Under the pieces are notes generated by a model. The model was given only the letters and a program-made list of their open reading frames with translations, did not search any database and was not told the DNA's origin. 64,000 bases of DNA from Marilutibacter chinensis (GTDB taxonomy: Bacteria; Pseudomonadota; Gammaproteobacteria; Xanthomonadales; Xanthomonadaceae): the NCBI RefSeq assembly GCF_021725675.1, contig NZ_JAKJPO010000001.1:434001-498000 (forward strand), in the 5' to 3' direction. Shown here one piece after another: positions 43,138 through 52,497 of this stretch (positions within the stretch are counted from its first letter, which is position 1; every line of letters begins with the position of its first letter). Made by a program: the position numbers and the translations under genes.

Positions 43138-45567
43138 TCAGCGCCCCGCCCGGGCCGCCAGCCTCCGCGCCTCGGCATCCCACAGCCGCGGCTGCGTCGC
43201 CCGTCGCGCATTCACGTCGACCCCGTCGCCGCCGATGCGCACCTGCAGGGCGCCCGCCAGGGCGGTGTCGTGCACCTCGGCACCCGCCACCTGCCAGCGG
43301 TCGAGGACCGCGGGTTTCGGGTGACCGAAACGGTTGCCGAACCCGGTCGAGACGATCGCATGGCGCGCGGCGGTCGCGGCGACGAAGCCCGGATCGGAGG
43401 ATGCGCCGCTGCCGTGATGGGCGACCAGCACCACTTCCGCACGCAGCGCGTCCGCGGCCCGTCGCACCAGTCCGCGCTCGATCACCTCGCCGATGTCTCC
43501 GGTCAACAGCGCCGCGCCGTGGCGGGTCTCGATCCGCAGCACGCAGCTGGCCTCGTTGCGCAGATAGGGGAAATGCGGCGTCGGATGCAGGAAGCGGAAC
43601 CCGACCCCGTCCCAGCGCCAGCCCTCGCCGGCGACACAGGGTCGCGCCATCCGCACGTCCGCACCCGCCGGTGCGAACGGCGCCACGACCCTGTACTCGC
43701 GCGCCACCGCCTCCAGCCCACCGACATGATCGTTGTCGGCGTGGCTGACCACGGCGCGATCCAGACGGGACACCCCCAGTGCACGCAAGGCCGGCACCAC
43801 CGCCCGTTCGCCGGCATCGTAGCCATCGCGCACCGCCGGACCCATGTCGTACAGCAGCGTGTGTCCGGCGGTACGCACCACCACCGCCAGACCCTGACCG
43901 ACGTCGAGCACGTGCAGCTCCACCTCACCCGCCCCGGGCAGGTTGCGCGCGGGAAGCAGCAACGGCAGCCACAGCAACAGCGCCAGCGGACGTGCCGGCA
44001 CGCCGCGCGGCAGCAGCAGCCAGAACGCGCCCAGCAACGCCATCGGCAGCGCGAACCAGCGAGATTCGGGCAACCAGCGCACCGCCAACGGACTCGCCCC
44101 AAGCCATTCGAACAGCGGCCAGCTCAGGTCGAAACAGTATGCCGCCCATCGCCAGGCCCACGTCCCCGCGCCTGCGTGCACGGCTTCCAGTCCGGTTCCG
44201 GCCAGCGACAGCGGCACCACCACCAGACTCCACCACGGCACCGCGACCAGGTTCGCGACCGGCCCGGCCAGCGAGGCCTGGCCGAACAGCGCGACGCCCA
44301 GCGGCAGCAGTCCGACCGTCGCCACCGCCTGCGCCGACAGGAAGCCACGCAGCGGCCTGCGCTCGTAGCCCGGCAGGCACCACAGCAGCCAGGCGACGCC
44401 GGAAAAACTGAGCCAGAAGCCCGCCGACAGCACCGACAGCGGATCGACCAGGAGAATCGCGATCGCGGCGATCGCGAGCGTGGCCGCCGGCTGGAAGCGC
44501 CGTCGCCATGTCCGCATCGCTGCGACCACGGCGATCATCAACAGTGTCCGCACGGTCGGCAAGGCGAAACCCGCAGCCGCGGCATAGACGGCGGCACCGC
44601 CGAAGCCAGCCATGGCGGCCGCCACCGGTCGCGGGAAACGCCGTCCCAGCCCCGGCAACAGCCACCACAGTGCGGCTGCCAGAAGCGCGGCGAATCCGGC
44701 GACGAGACCGACATGGAAGCCGGAGATCGCGATCAGATGGGTCAAGCCGTTCGCGCGCAGCAGCGACCAGTCGGCATCATCCAGTCCGCGGGTGTCGCCC
44801 AGCGCGAGCGCCCGCACGAAACGCGCGGTCGGCGATGGAACCCCGACGGCGATCCGGGCCGACATCGTCTCGCGCCAGGCATCGAGCCCGGACGCCGCGG
44901 TCAACCGCTGTGCGCGAGCCGGGTCGCGGACATACCCGTTGGCGGCGATGCGGCGGGCCAGCGCGTGCTTCTCGCCATCGAACCCGCCGGGATTGCGCAG
45001 CCCGCGTGGCGCCCGCACTCGCGCCGCGAAGCGCCAGCGCTGCCCTGCCCGCAGCGCTTCGGGCGCCACGGGATCGTCGTCATACCAGGACAGCCGCAGC
45101 AACCGCCCGCGCAGGACCTCGTGCCGGGCATCGCTGTGCTCGACACGGAATTCGAAACGGGTCCGGCGGGGCTCGTGCACAGGCAGGCCGACGATGCGAC
45201 CGCTGACCTCCAAGTCCGTACGCTCCAGCGCTGGCGACAGCTGAATCGACAACGCATGGCTCGCGTGCAGCGCCGCCAGTGCGGCGCCGAGCACGAACGC
45301 GGCGGGCCAGCGCCAGCCCCGCCACAGCAACAGGCCCGCCGCGGGCAGCGCCAACACCGGCAGCGGCCACGGCGGCAGTTTCGGCAGCAGCATCGTGGCG
45401 ACGATCCCGGCAAGCAGCGCCGAGCCCGTGGCAACGCCGAACAGTGCCGGCTGCGACCGCTCGGCGGTACCGCATGCGGTCGGGGGCGCGAGCCCTCCGA
45501 TTCCATGTGTCGCCGAAGCGGTGGCGGTGAGAGATGTATCTGCCGGCGTCCCTGCCGTCGTGTCCAT
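43138..45567 (-). CDS. comEC: ComEC/Rec2 DNA-uptake channel protein
   Basis: The product is 809 residues. The N-terminal third has membrane helices and an extracytoplasmic domain, the middle is the Competence domain (HLIAISGFHVGLVAGFAALL), and the C-terminal third is a metallo-beta-lactamase fold (VVSHADNDHVGGLEAVAREY and later VLVAHHGSGASSDPGF). It moves single-stranded DNA through the inner membrane in natural transformation. It starts 4 bases after the lolD stop codon and ends about 240 bases ahead of exbB. Presence of intact comEC is consistent with, but does not prove, competence. Confidence 0.95.
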   Translation of the reverse strand: MDTTAGTPADTSLTATASATHGIGGLAPPTACGTAERSQPALFGVATGSALLAGIVATMLLPKLPPWPLPVLALPAAGLLLWRGWRWPAAFVLGAALAALHASHALSIQLSPALERTDLEVSGRIVGLPVHEPRRTRFEFRVEHSDARHEVLRGRLLRLSWYDDDPVAPEALRAGQRWRFAARVRAPRGLRNPGGFDGEKHALARRIAANGYVRDPARAQRLTAASGLDAWRETMSARIAVGVPSPTARFVRALALGDTRGLDDADWSLLRANGLTHLIAISGFHVGLVAGFAALLAAALWWLLPGLGRRFPRPVAAAMAGFGGAAVYAAAAGFALPTVRTLLMIAVVAAMRTWRRRFQPAATLAIAAIAILLVDPLSVLSAGFWLSFSGVAWLLWCLPGYERRPLRGFLSAQAVATVGLLPLGVALFGQASLAGPVANLVAVPWWSLVVVPLSLAGTGLEAVHAGAGTWAWRWAAYCFDLSWPLFEWLGASPLAVRWLPESRWFALPMALLGAFWLLLPRGVPARPLALLLWLPLLLPARNLPGAGEVELHVLDVGQGLAVVVRTAGHTLLYDMGPAVRDGYDAGERAVVPALRALGVSRLDRAVVSHADNDHVGGLEAVAREYRVVAPFAPAGADVRMARPCVAGEGWRWDGVGFRFLHPTPHFPYLRNEASCVLRIETRHGAALLTGDIGEVIERGLVRRAADALRAEVVLVAHHGSGASSDPGFVAATAARHAIVSTGFGNRFGHPKPAVLDRWQVAGAEVHDTALAGALQVRIGGDGVDVNARRATQPRLWDAEARRLAARAGR

Positions 45568-45571
45568 GGGT

Positions 45572-46267
45572 TCAAACCTCTTCCGTCGATAGCTCCCTGA
45601 GCCTGCCCTCGTGCAGTTCGAGCACCCGGTCCAGGCGACGCGCCAGACTGCGGTCGTGGGTCACCAGCACCAGGCTGGTGCCCTGCTCGCGATTCAGCGA
45701 CAGCATCAGTTCGAACACGGTCGCGGCGGTCTTCTCGTCGAGGTTGCCGGTCGGCTCGTCGCCGAGCACGCAGGCAGGCCTGTTGACCAGCGCACGGGCG
45801 ACCGCGGCACGCTGGCGCTCGCCACCGGACAGCTCGCCGGGCTTGTGACCGAGCCGGTGGCCAAGCCCCACGGCTTCGAGCAGGTGGCGTGCGCCTGCCT
45901 CGGCGTCGGCGAGCGCCTTGCCACCCAGCAACACCGGCAACATCACGTTCTCCAGCGCGGTGAACTCCGGCAACAAGTGGTGGAACTGGTAGACGAAGCC
46001 GAGTGCCGTGTTGCGCAGGCGCCCACGCTCGGCATCCGACAGCGCGCTCATCTTCTGCCCTGCGACATAGACCTCGCCGCCGGTCGGCGTGTCCAGCCCG
46101 CCGAGCAGGTGCAGCAGGGTGCTCTTGCCGGCGCCGGACGCGCCCAGGATCGCCACGGTCTCGCCGCGCGCCACTTCGAGGTGAAGGTCATGGAACACGT
46201 GCGTGCGCAGCGGGCCCTCGGCGTAGGTCTTGGCCAGGCCCTCGCAATGGATGACGGCGTCGCTCAT
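45572..46267 (-). CDS. lolD: Lipoprotein-releasing ABC transporter ATP-binding protein
   Basis: The product is 231 residues from the ATG at 46267; an in-frame start at 46384 would add an Arg-rich stretch unlike the family. Walker A is [19 protein letters not shown], signature [19 protein letters not shown] and Walker [16 protein letters not shown]. The Lol motif region [20 protein letters not shown] is typical. With the LolC/E permease encoded just upstream it extracts mature lipoproteins from the inner membrane for LolA. Confidence 0.96.
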   Translation of the reverse strand: MSDAVIHCEGLAKTYAEGPLRTHVFHDLHLEVARGETVAILGASGAGKSTLLHLLGGLDTPTGGEVYVAGQKMSALSDAERGRLRNTALGFVYQFHHLLPEFTALENVMLPVLLGGKALADAEAGARHLLEAVGLGHRLGHKPGELSGGERQRAAVARALVNRPACVLGDEPTGNLDEKTAATVFELMLSLNREQGTSLVLVTHDRSLARRLDRVLELHEGRLRELSTEEV

Positions 46268-46384
46268 CGCCACCCTCCCCGCGGCCACCGGCCGCGACGG
46301 CCGGTCGACCCGAGCCGCCGGGTCTTCCCTGTCCAGCCCTGGCGTTCGCGCACGCGCGCGACGCCGCCATCGGAATGCATGCAC

Positions 46385-47632
46385 TCACTCATATCGCAGC
46401 GCCTCCGCCGGTGCGGTGCGCGCCGCACGCCAGGCCGGGTACAGGGTGGCCAGAAACGCCAGGGTCAGCGCGATGGCGGTGATGATCAGCACGTCGCTGG
46501 TCTGCAGGTCGGTCGGTAGGCCGGTGATGTAGTAGACATCCGCCGACGGCAGCAGGCTGACCCCGAAAACGCGCTCGATGATGCGCAGGATGTGTTCCAG
46601 ATTCAGCGTCAGCGCGATGCCGCCGATCACGCCGAGCACGGTGCCGATGACCCCGATCAGCGACCCCTGCACCATGAATACCCGCATCACTCCGCCGGGG
46701 GTCAGGCCGAGCGTGCGCAGGATCGCGATATCGGCCTGCTTGTCCGTGACCAGGCCGACCTGCGACGCGACGAGGTTGAAGGAACCCATGAGGATGATCA
46801 GCGAAAGCAGCAGGCCGACCATCGTCTTCTCCATCTTCAGCGCGTGGTACATGTTGGCGTTCTCGCTGGCCCAGTCGCTGACGTTGTAGGGGCCTTCCAG
46901 CTTCAGCGCGAGGTCGCGGGCGACGTTCCAGGCCTGGTCCATGTCGTGCAGGCGCAGGCGCACGCCGGTCGCGCCATCGCCGATCCTCAGCAGGCGCTGC
47001 ATGTCGGCCATGTGAGCCACGGCCAGACCGCGGTCGAACTCCTGGTGGCCGGCCTCGAAGATCCCGCTGACGGTGAAGCGCTTCTGCTGCGCGATCGCGC
47101 CCATCGGCGTGCTGCGGAAGTTGGACGTGGTCACGATCACGCCGTCGCCGACGTTGACACCGAGCCATAGCGCAAGCTCGCGGCCCAGCACGATGTTGAA
47201 GCTGCCCGGCTTCAGCGAGTCCAGCTCGCCCATCACCATCTTGTCGGCCAGTACCGAAGTGGTCGCCTCCCGCTCGGGAACGATCCCGCGCACCATCGCC
47301 GGCTGGTTGCGCGCACCGGAGAGCAGTGCCTCCTTCTCCACGTAGGGCGCGGCGCCGGCGACACGCGGATCGGCCAGCGCGGTGTCGATCGCACGCTGCC
47401 AGTCCTGCATCGGTTCGCCGTAGGCGCTGACCGTCGCATGGGCGACCATCTGCAGCATGCGATCGCGGATCTCGCGCTGGAATCCGCTCATCACCGCCAG
47501 CGTGGTGATCAGCACCATCACCCCGAGCGCGATACCGGCGATCGAGGCGAACGAGATGAAGGAAATGAAGCCGTTGCGGCGTTTGGCACGCAGGTAGCGC
47601 AGGCCGATGGCGACGGGGACTGGTTTCAGCAT
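46385..47632 (-). CDS. lolC: Lipoprotein-releasing ABC transporter permease (LolC/E family)
   Basis: The product is 415 residues, the standard length. Helix 1 (SFASIAGIALGVMVLITTLA) is followed by a large periplasmic domain (about residues 50-265) and three more helices at the C-terminus (LVASQVGLVTDKQADIAILR lies between). The N-terminus AIGLRYLRAKRRNGFISFIS is typical. Only one permease gene is present, so the transporter is probably a LolF-type homodimer or has its partner elsewhere. It precedes lolD by 117 bases. Confidence 0.95.
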   Translation of the reverse strand: MLKPVPVAIGLRYLRAKRRNGFISFISFASIAGIALGVMVLITTLAVMSGFQREIRDRMLQMVAHATVSAYGEPMQDWQRAIDTALADPRVAGAAPYVEKEALLSGARNQPAMVRGIVPEREATTSVLADKMVMGELDSLKPGSFNIVLGRELALWLGVNVGDGVIVTTSNFRSTPMGAIAQQKRFTVSGIFEAGHQEFDRGLAVAHMADMQRLLRIGDGATGVRLRLHDMDQAWNVARDLALKLEGPYNVSDWASENANMYHALKMEKTMVGLLLSLIILMGSFNLVASQVGLVTDKQADIAILRTLGLTPGGVMRVFMVQGSLIGVIGTVLGVIGGIALTLNLEHILRIIERVFGVSLLPSADVYYITGLPTDLQTSDVLIITAIALTLAFLATLYPAWRAARTAPAEALRYE

Positions 47633-47638
47633 AGCGGG

Positions 47639-48061
47639 CTATCTTGCCACCGAATCCGCGTGCCGATCCGGCCGGCCGCGCATCAACGCCAGCCTCAGTT
47701 CACGTCGCGCCGGGGCCGGCAGCGTATCGGGCAGCCACAGCCGTCGACGCAGACGCCCGCCCACCGTCCGCCAGGCCATGAAGCCCAGCGGCCCGCGCCA
47801 GTCGATCCGCAGGTCCTCGACCGCCCTCCCGTCGATGCGAATCCCGCCCTCCGCGGTCACCACGAGGTCGAAGCGCGGGTGACCGGCTTCCCGCCGGACA
47901 CTCCGAAGCGACCACGCGACCGCGACGAGCGCCGCGGGCCAGGCCGCCGTCGCAGGCAGGTCCGAAAGCAGGCAGCCCATCGCCGCTAGCAATCCGAGCA
48001 GCAGGATCGCGATCAACAGCCAACGCGACGGTCGCCACGGATAGCGTCCCGCCAGGGCCAC
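47639..48061 (-). CDS. YgfX/CptA-family membrane protein
   Basis: The product is 140 residues from a GTG at 48061, one base after the sdhE stop codon. This start leaves about 12 residues before the first helix, as in E. coli YgfX; an ATG at 48112 would give 157 residues and overlap sdhE by 50 bases. Two hydrophobic segments (RWLLIAILLLGLLAAMGCLL and TAAWPAALVAVAWSL) are followed by a soluble part (IRIDGRAVEDLRIDWRGPLG) ending WLPDTLPAPARRELR. YgfX is an inner-membrane partner of SdhE, once described as a toxin. The sdhE-ygfX order is conserved, which supports the call. Confidence 0.75.
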   Translation of the reverse strand: MALAGRYPWRPSRWLLIAILLLGLLAAMGCLLSDLPATAAWPAALVAVAWSLRSVRREAGHPRFDLVVTAEGGIRIDGRAVEDLRIDWRGPLGFMAWRTVGGRLRRRLWLPDTLPAPARRELRLALMRGRPDRHADSVAR

Positions 48062-48062
48062 C

Positions 48063-48317
48063 TCAGGGAGGCAGGCTGCGGATACGGTCGACGAGGGACT
48101 GGAGTTCGGCATCGGCGGCGCGGTCGTGGCCCATGAACCAGTGCCAGAGCCTATCGTCCTCGGTGTCCAGCAGCCTTAGGAAAACATCCCGCTCGTCGCT
48201 CGGAGCGCCACGCCACTCGCGCTCCAGATAGCGTTCGAACAACTGGTCGAGTTCGCGCATGCCGCGCCGGCAGCGCCAGCGCAGGCGCGCCCGCTCGCGC
48301 TCGTCGGCGCCATCCAT
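48063..48317 (-). CDS. sdhE: Succinate dehydrogenase flavinylation factor SdhE
   Basis: The product is 84 residues, the standard size, from the ATG at 48317. The RGxxE surface needed for flavin attachment is in [20 protein letters not shown], and [20 protein letters not shown] and [10 protein letters not shown] follow. SdhE binds SdhA and promotes covalent FAD linkage. The gene lies downstream of sdhB, 11 bases after the MAPEG gene, and just before ygfX. Confidence 0.94.
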   Translation of the reverse strand: MDGADERERARLRWRCRRGMRELDQLFERYLEREWRGAPSDERDVFLRLLDTEDDRLWHWFMGHDRAADAELQSLVDRIRSLPP

Positions 48318-48328
48318 TCCGGGCCCGC

Positions 48329-48748
48329 TCACACCAGCAGCTCCCAGGCCAGTGCGCCCCACAGCGCCCACAACACCAGCCCCCCGAACAGGTAGGCCTG
48401 AAAGCGATGCATGACCTTGTTGTAGGTGCAATGGATCGCGCTGTGCAGCACCCTCAGGACGACGAACAGCCACGCCAGCACCAGCACGGAAGTGGTCACC
48501 TGCCCGTTCGCCGCCGCGATCACCAAAGCCAGGTAGAACAGCACCGGCAGTTCGAACAGGTTGCGGAAGTTGTCGGCGGCGCGACTGTCGGTCAGCCGGG
48601 CCGCGGCCTGCGCCGAAGTCGCGACGGACTGCGGGTGGATGCGCTCGCGCCTCATCTGCCCGATGCGCATGAAGTACATGCGGAACCAGACCGCACAGGT
48701 CAGCGCCACCATCGCCAGTGCGGGCCACCAGATCGCGTTTTCCTCCAT
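48329..48748 (-). CDS. MAPEG-family membrane protein
   Basis: The product is 139 residues from the ATG at 48748, after GGAGGGCGTG. Four membrane helices are visible ([76 protein letters not shown]), with the MAPEG-like [19 protein letters not shown] and [16 protein letters not shown]. Family members use glutathione or are of unknown function. It is set between sdhB and sdhE, with a terminator just in front of it. Confidence 0.87.
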   Translation of the reverse strand: MEENAIWWPALAMVALTCAVWFRMYFMRIGQMRRERIHPQSVATSAQAAARLTDSRAADNFRNLFELPVLFYLALVIAAANGQVTTSVLVLAWLFVVLRVLHSAIHCTYNKVMHRFQAYLFGGLVLWALWGALAWELLV

Positions 48749-48763
48749 CACGCCCTCCTCCTC

Positions 48764-48794
48764 AAAAGAAAAGGGCGCGCTCGCGCACGCCCTT
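48764..48794 (-). terminator. Terminator after sdhB
   Basis: On the minus strand AAGGGCG and CGCCCTT pair around TGCGCGAGCG and are followed by TTCTTTT. The hairpin lies 31 bases after sdhB and ends only a few bases before the ribosome site of the MAPEG gene, so downstream genes would be expressed by read-through or from another promoter. Confidence 0.75.
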
Positions 48795-48824
48795 CGGGGA
48801 TCGCTGGATCGCCACGCCAACCGC

Positions 48825-49613
48825 TCAGGCGCGCCGTGCCAGCATCAGCTTCTTGATCTCGCCGATCGCCTGCGCCGGATTCAGGCCCTTCGGGCAGGTC
48901 CGCGCGCAGTTCATGATCGTGTGGCAACGATAGAGCTTGAATGGATCTTCCAGATCGTCGAGGCGCGCGCCGGTGTCCTCGTCGCGGCTGTCGACGATCC
49001 AGCGATAGGCCTGCAGCAGGATCGCCGGGCCCAGATAGCGGTCGCCGTTCCACCAGTAACTCGGACAGCTGGTCGAACAGCACGCGCAGAGGATGCACTC
49101 GTACAGGCCGTCGAGCTTCTTGCGGTCCTCCGGCGACTGCAGGCGCTCACGATCCGACGGCGTCGCGCTCTGCGTGCGCAGCCACGGCCTGATCGACGCG
49201 TACTGGGCATAGAAGTGCGTCAGATCCGGCACCAGGTCCTTGACCACTTCCATGTGCGGCAACGGATAGATCGGCACCTCGCCCTTGCCGTCGCAATCCG
49301 AGATCGCCTTGGTGCAGGCCAGCGTGTTGGTGCCGTCGATGTTCATCGCGCACGAACCGCAGATGCCCTCGCGGCAGGAGCGGCGGAAGGTCAGGGTCGG
49401 ATCGATCTCGTTCTTGATCTTGATCAGCGCGTCCAGGACCATCGGCCCGCAGGTCGACAGGTCGACCTCATAGGTGTCGACGCGCGGGTTCATGCCGTCG
49501 TCGGGATTCCAGCGGTAGACCTTGAACGTGCGGACGTCCTTGGCGTCCCGGGCTGCCTGGAAATGGCGGCCCTTCTGGATCTGCGAGTTCTTGGGAAGAG
49601 TGAATTCGGCCAC
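48825..49613 (-). CDS. sdhB: Succinate dehydrogenase iron-sulfur subunit
   Basis: The product is 262 residues. It carries the 2Fe-2S site [16 protein letters not shown], the 4Fe-4S site [16 protein letters not shown] and the 3Fe-4S site [12 protein letters not shown]. It passes electrons from the flavin of SdhA to quinone at SdhCD. The gene is the last of sdhC-D-A-B, 16 bases after sdhA. Confidence 0.97.
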   Translation of the reverse strand: MAEFTLPKNSQIQKGRHFQAARDAKDVRTFKVYRWNPDDGMNPRVDTYEVDLSTCGPMVLDALIKIKNEIDPTLTFRRSCREGICGSCAMNIDGTNTLACTKAISDCDGKGEVPIYPLPHMEVVKDLVPDLTHFYAQYASIRPWLRTQSATPSDRERLQSPEDRKKLDGLYECILCACCSTSCPSYWWNGDRYLGPAILLQAYRWIVDSRDEDTGARLDDLEDPFKLYRCHTIMNCARTCPKGLNPAQAIGEIKKLMLARRA

Positions 49614-49629
49614 GGGTACTCGCTCCGGA

Positions 49630-51423
49630 TCAGTAGACGCGCTTCTTCGGCGGCACCACGTCGACGTCGTCGGTCAACGTGTACATGTGCACCGGGCGGT
49701 AATCGATCGACGTGGTGCCGTCCTCGGCGACCGAGCACAGCGTGTGCTTGAGCCAGTTCGTGTCGTCACGCTCCGGGAAGTCCTCGCGTGCGTGCGCGCC
49801 ACGCGACTCGGTGCGGTTCTCCGCCGACACGATCGTCGCCAGCGCCTGGCCGAGCAGGTTGGACAGCTCGTAGGTCTCGATCAGGTCCGAGTTCCAGACC
49901 AGCGAACGGTCGCTGACCTTGACGTCGGCGAACGAGGCATGGATCTCGCGGATCTTCCGCACGCCATCGGACAGGGTCTCGCCGGTGCGGAACACCGCCG
50001 CGTCGGCCTGCATCGTGCGCTGCATCTTGTCGCGGATGACCGCGGTCGGCGTGCCACCGTTGGCGTTGCGCAGCTTGTCCAGGCGGGCCAGCGCCTCGTC
50101 GCAGGCATCGCCGGCCAGCTTGGCCTGCTTGCCGTCCGGCCTGACCGTCTCCGCGGCGCGGTTGGCCACCGCGCGCCCGAACACGACAAGGTCCAGCAGC
50201 GAGTTCGAACCCAGGCGGTTGGCGCCATGCACCGACACGCAGGCCGCCTCGCCGATCGCGTAAAGGCCCGGCACGACCTCGTCCGGATTGCCGTTGCGCA
50301 ACTGCACCACTTCGCCGTGGTAGTTGGTCGGAATGCCGCCCATGTTGTAGTGGACGGTAGGAATGACCGGGATCGGCTCCTTTTCGACGTCGACGCCTGC
50401 GAAGATGCGCGCCGACTCGGCGATGCCCGGCAGCTTCTCGTGGATGACCTCGGGGCCGAGGTGGGTCAGGTCGAGCAGGATGTGGTCCTTGTGCTCGCCG
50501 ACGCCGCGACCCTCTCGGATCTCGATCGTCATCGAGCGGCTGACCATGTCGCGCGGCGCCAGGTCCTTCACGCTGGGCGCATAGCGCTCCATGAAGCGCT
50601 CGCCGTTGCTGTTGCGCAGGATGCCGCCCTCGCCGCGGACGCCTTCGGTGATCAGGCAGCCGGCGCCGTAGATGCCGGTCGGATGGAACTGCACGAACTC
50701 CATGTCCTGCATCGCCAGGCCGGCGCGCAGCACCATGCCGCCGCCGTCGCCGGTGCAGGTATGCGCCGAGGTCGCGGAGAAGTAGGCGCGGCCGTAGCCG
50801 CCGGTCGCCAGCACCGTGCCCTGGGCGCGGAACAGGTGCAGCTCGCCGGTGGACATGTCGAGCGCAAGCACGCCGCGGCAGGCGCCGTCGGCGTCCATGA
50901 TCAGGTCGAGCGCGAAATACTCGATGAAGAACTGCGCATCGTGCGCCAGCGACTGCTGGTACAGGGTATGCAGGATCGCATGGCCGGTGCGGTCGGCCGC
51001 GGCGCAGGTGCGTTGCGCCGGCGGGCCCTCGCCGAATCTGGTGGTCATGCCGCCGAACGGGCGCTGGTAGATCCTGCCGTCCTCGGTGCGCGAGAACGGC
51101 ACGCCGTAGTGCTCGAGCTCGATGATGGCCGGGATGGCCTCCTTGCACATGTACTCGATCGCATCCTGGTCGCCCAGCCAGTCCGATCCCTTGACGGTGT
51201 CGAAGAAGTGGTAGCGCCAGTCGTCCTCGCCCATGTTGGCGAGCGCGGCCGCGACGCCGCCCTGGGCGGCGACGGTGTGCGAGCGGGTCGGGAACACCTT
51301 GGTGATGCAGGCGGTCTTCAGACCCTTCTGGGCGAGGCCGAAGGTGGCGCGCAGGCCGGCGCCACCGGCACCGACCACCACCATGTCGAAGGTGTGTTCG
51401 TGGATCTTGTAGGCAGCAGGCAT
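49630..51423 (-). CDS. sdhA: Succinate dehydrogenase flavoprotein subunit
   Basis: The product is 597 residues. The FAD-binding loop is [19 protein letters not shown], the flavin-linked His is in [15 protein letters not shown], and [20 protein letters not shown] and the active-site stretch [20 protein letters not shown] are present. It oxidises succinate to fumarate in the TCA cycle. It follows sdhD by 6 bases. Two encoded factors nearby, SDHAF4-like and SdhE, act on this subunit. Confidence 0.98.
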   Translation of the reverse strand: MPAAYKIHEHTFDMVVVGAGGAGLRATFGLAQKGLKTACITKVFPTRSHTVAAQGGVAAALANMGEDDWRYHFFDTVKGSDWLGDQDAIEYMCKEAIPAIIELEHYGVPFSRTEDGRIYQRPFGGMTTRFGEGPPAQRTCAAADRTGHAILHTLYQQSLAHDAQFFIEYFALDLIMDADGACRGVLALDMSTGELHLFRAQGTVLATGGYGRAYFSATSAHTCTGDGGGMVLRAGLAMQDMEFVQFHPTGIYGAGCLITEGVRGEGGILRNSNGERFMERYAPSVKDLAPRDMVSRSMTIEIREGRGVGEHKDHILLDLTHLGPEVIHEKLPGIAESARIFAGVDVEKEPIPVIPTVHYNMGGIPTNYHGEVVQLRNGNPDEVVPGLYAIGEAACVSVHGANRLGSNSLLDLVVFGRAVANRAAETVRPDGKQAKLAGDACDEALARLDKLRNANGGTPTAVIRDKMQRTMQADAAVFRTGETLSDGVRKIREIHASFADVKVSDRSLVWNSDLIETYELSNLLGQALATIVSAENRTESRGAHAREDFPERDDTNWLKHTLCSVAEDGTTSIDYRPVHMYTLTDDVDVVPPKKRVY

Positions 51424-51429
51424 GTCGGT

Positions 51430-51825
51430 TTATCCCAGCGCGATGCGGACGACGGCGAGCACGCTGGCGGTGGCCGCGACGAAGCAGACGAAAATGTTGG
51501 CCAGGTGCAGCAGCGTCGCCGACCACGGCGTGTGCACGTAGTCCTCGATGATCACCTGCAGGCCGAGCTTGGCGTGCCAGAACGTGGCGATCAGGAACGA
51601 CACCAGCAGCACCGCGTTGCATGGATGGCCGACGCGCGCATGGACGGTGGCGTGGTCGCCGCCGATCAGCGAGATGACCAGGCCGACCACGTAGATCGAC
51701 AGGAAGACCAACGCGATCGCGGTGATGCGCTGGATGATGAAGTGGCCGGTACCGTCCTTGGCCGAACCCAGGCCGCGGGCGGTCTTGAGCGGATTGCGCA
51801 GGCGCGCGTTGCGGTCCGTGCTCAT
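51430..51825 (-). CDS. sdhD: Succinate dehydrogenase membrane anchor subunit
   Basis: The product is 131 residues with three membrane helices. GTGHFIIQRITAIALVFLSI opens the first, ATFWHAKLGLQVIIEDYVHT holds the likely heme His, and the third is LLHLANIFVCFVAATASVLA. Its ATG overlaps the sdhC stop by 4 bases. It helps form the heme b and quinone site. Confidence 0.94.
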   Translation of the reverse strand: MSTDRNARLRNPLKTARGLGSAKDGTGHFIIQRITAIALVFLSIYVVGLVISLIGGDHATVHARVGHPCNAVLLVSFLIATFWHAKLGLQVIIEDYVHTPWSATLLHLANIFVCFVAATASVLAVVRIALG

Positions 51826-52217
51826 GCGCCACCCCGCTGCATCATCGCCACCACCCACACCAGCCCGGTCAGCACCAGGCTGCCGAAGATGGAAATCCAG
51901 CTGTTGCGGACGAAGGCCGGGATCGAATACGCGAAGCCCGCGTCCTGGATCAGGTGGCGGATGCCGTTGAGCAGGTGGTAGGCCAGCGACCAGCTCCAGC
52001 CGAACAGGATCAGGAAGCCCAGGCCCGAACGGGCGAAGCCGGTAAAGCCGGCCCAGGACTCCGGCCCCGCGGCCAGGGCGATCAGGCCCCAGGCGAGCAG
52101 CAGGCTGCCGGCGGCGAGGACCATACCGGTGACCCGGTGCAGGATCGAGGTCACCATCTGCACCTGCCAGCGGTAGACCTGCAGATGCGGTGACAGGGGA
52201 CGTTGGGGGTTCGCCAT
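51822..52217 (-). CDS. sdhC: Succinate dehydrogenase cytochrome b556 subunit
   Basis: The product is 131 residues beginning MANPQRPLSPHLQVYRWQVQ. The typical MVTSILHRVTGMVL (Ser and Arg of the quinone site) and SLAYHLLNGIRHLIQDAG (heme His) are present, with three membrane helices. It is the first gene of the sdhCDAB operon; the DUF1674 gene lies 86 bases upstream on the same strand. Confidence 0.95.
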   Translation of the reverse strand: MANPQRPLSPHLQVYRWQVQMVTSILHRVTGMVLAAGSLLLAWGLIALAAGPESWAGFTGFARSGLGFLILFGWSWSLAYHLLNGIRHLIQDAGFAYSIPAFVRNSWISIFGSLVLTGLVWVVAMMQRGGA

Positions 52218-52303
52218 GAGTGGACGGACAGTCTCGGCTGGGCGGCGGAGCCGCGTGGCGGAAGGATCGGGCTTGTGCGGGATGGGGCGGGCGCGCGGAC
52301 GCG

Positions 52304-52468
52304 TCAGAAGTCGATGCAGCGGCCGTTCTTTTCCCAGTCGCCATAGCGGGTGGGGTCCGGACCGCCACGCCCCCCGATCTCGACCGCCCTGGCGTCGTCG
52401 CTCACCGGCTTCGGTGCCGGTGCCTCGGGCGCGTCGGAATCGGGATCGCGGGTCGTTTCGCCTATCAT
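52304..52468 (-). CDS. SDHAF4-like succinate dehydrogenase assembly factor (DUF1674)
   Basis: The product is 54 residues from the ATG at 52468. The end GGPDPTRYGDWEKNGRCIDF is the hallmark of the DUF1674/SDHAF4 family, which in eukaryotes and alphaproteobacteria binds flavinylated SdhA and promotes assembly with SdhB. The first half is acidic and Pro-rich, probably disordered. Its place directly before sdhCDAB on the same strand confirms the link. It is too short to be found in many annotations. Only 29 bases separate its start from that of ygfZ. Confidence 0.88.
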   Translation of the reverse strand: MIGETTRDPDSDAPEAPAPKPVSDDARAVEIGGRGGPDPTRYGDWEKNGRCIDF

Positions 52469-52497
52469 CTCGGCGTTGAAGCTTAATTCCCGCCCCC

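Noticed and set aside
42897..43211. 105-residue N-terminal extension of ExbB
   Set aside because: It lacks family likeness and would overlap comEC; GTG at 42896 has GGAGGT at the right distance.
49522..51981. Very long open frame (819 codons) on the plus strand across sdhA
   Set aside because: It mirrors sdhA/sdhD in the complementary strand; high-GC codon use keeps the opposite frame open. No domain is recognisable.
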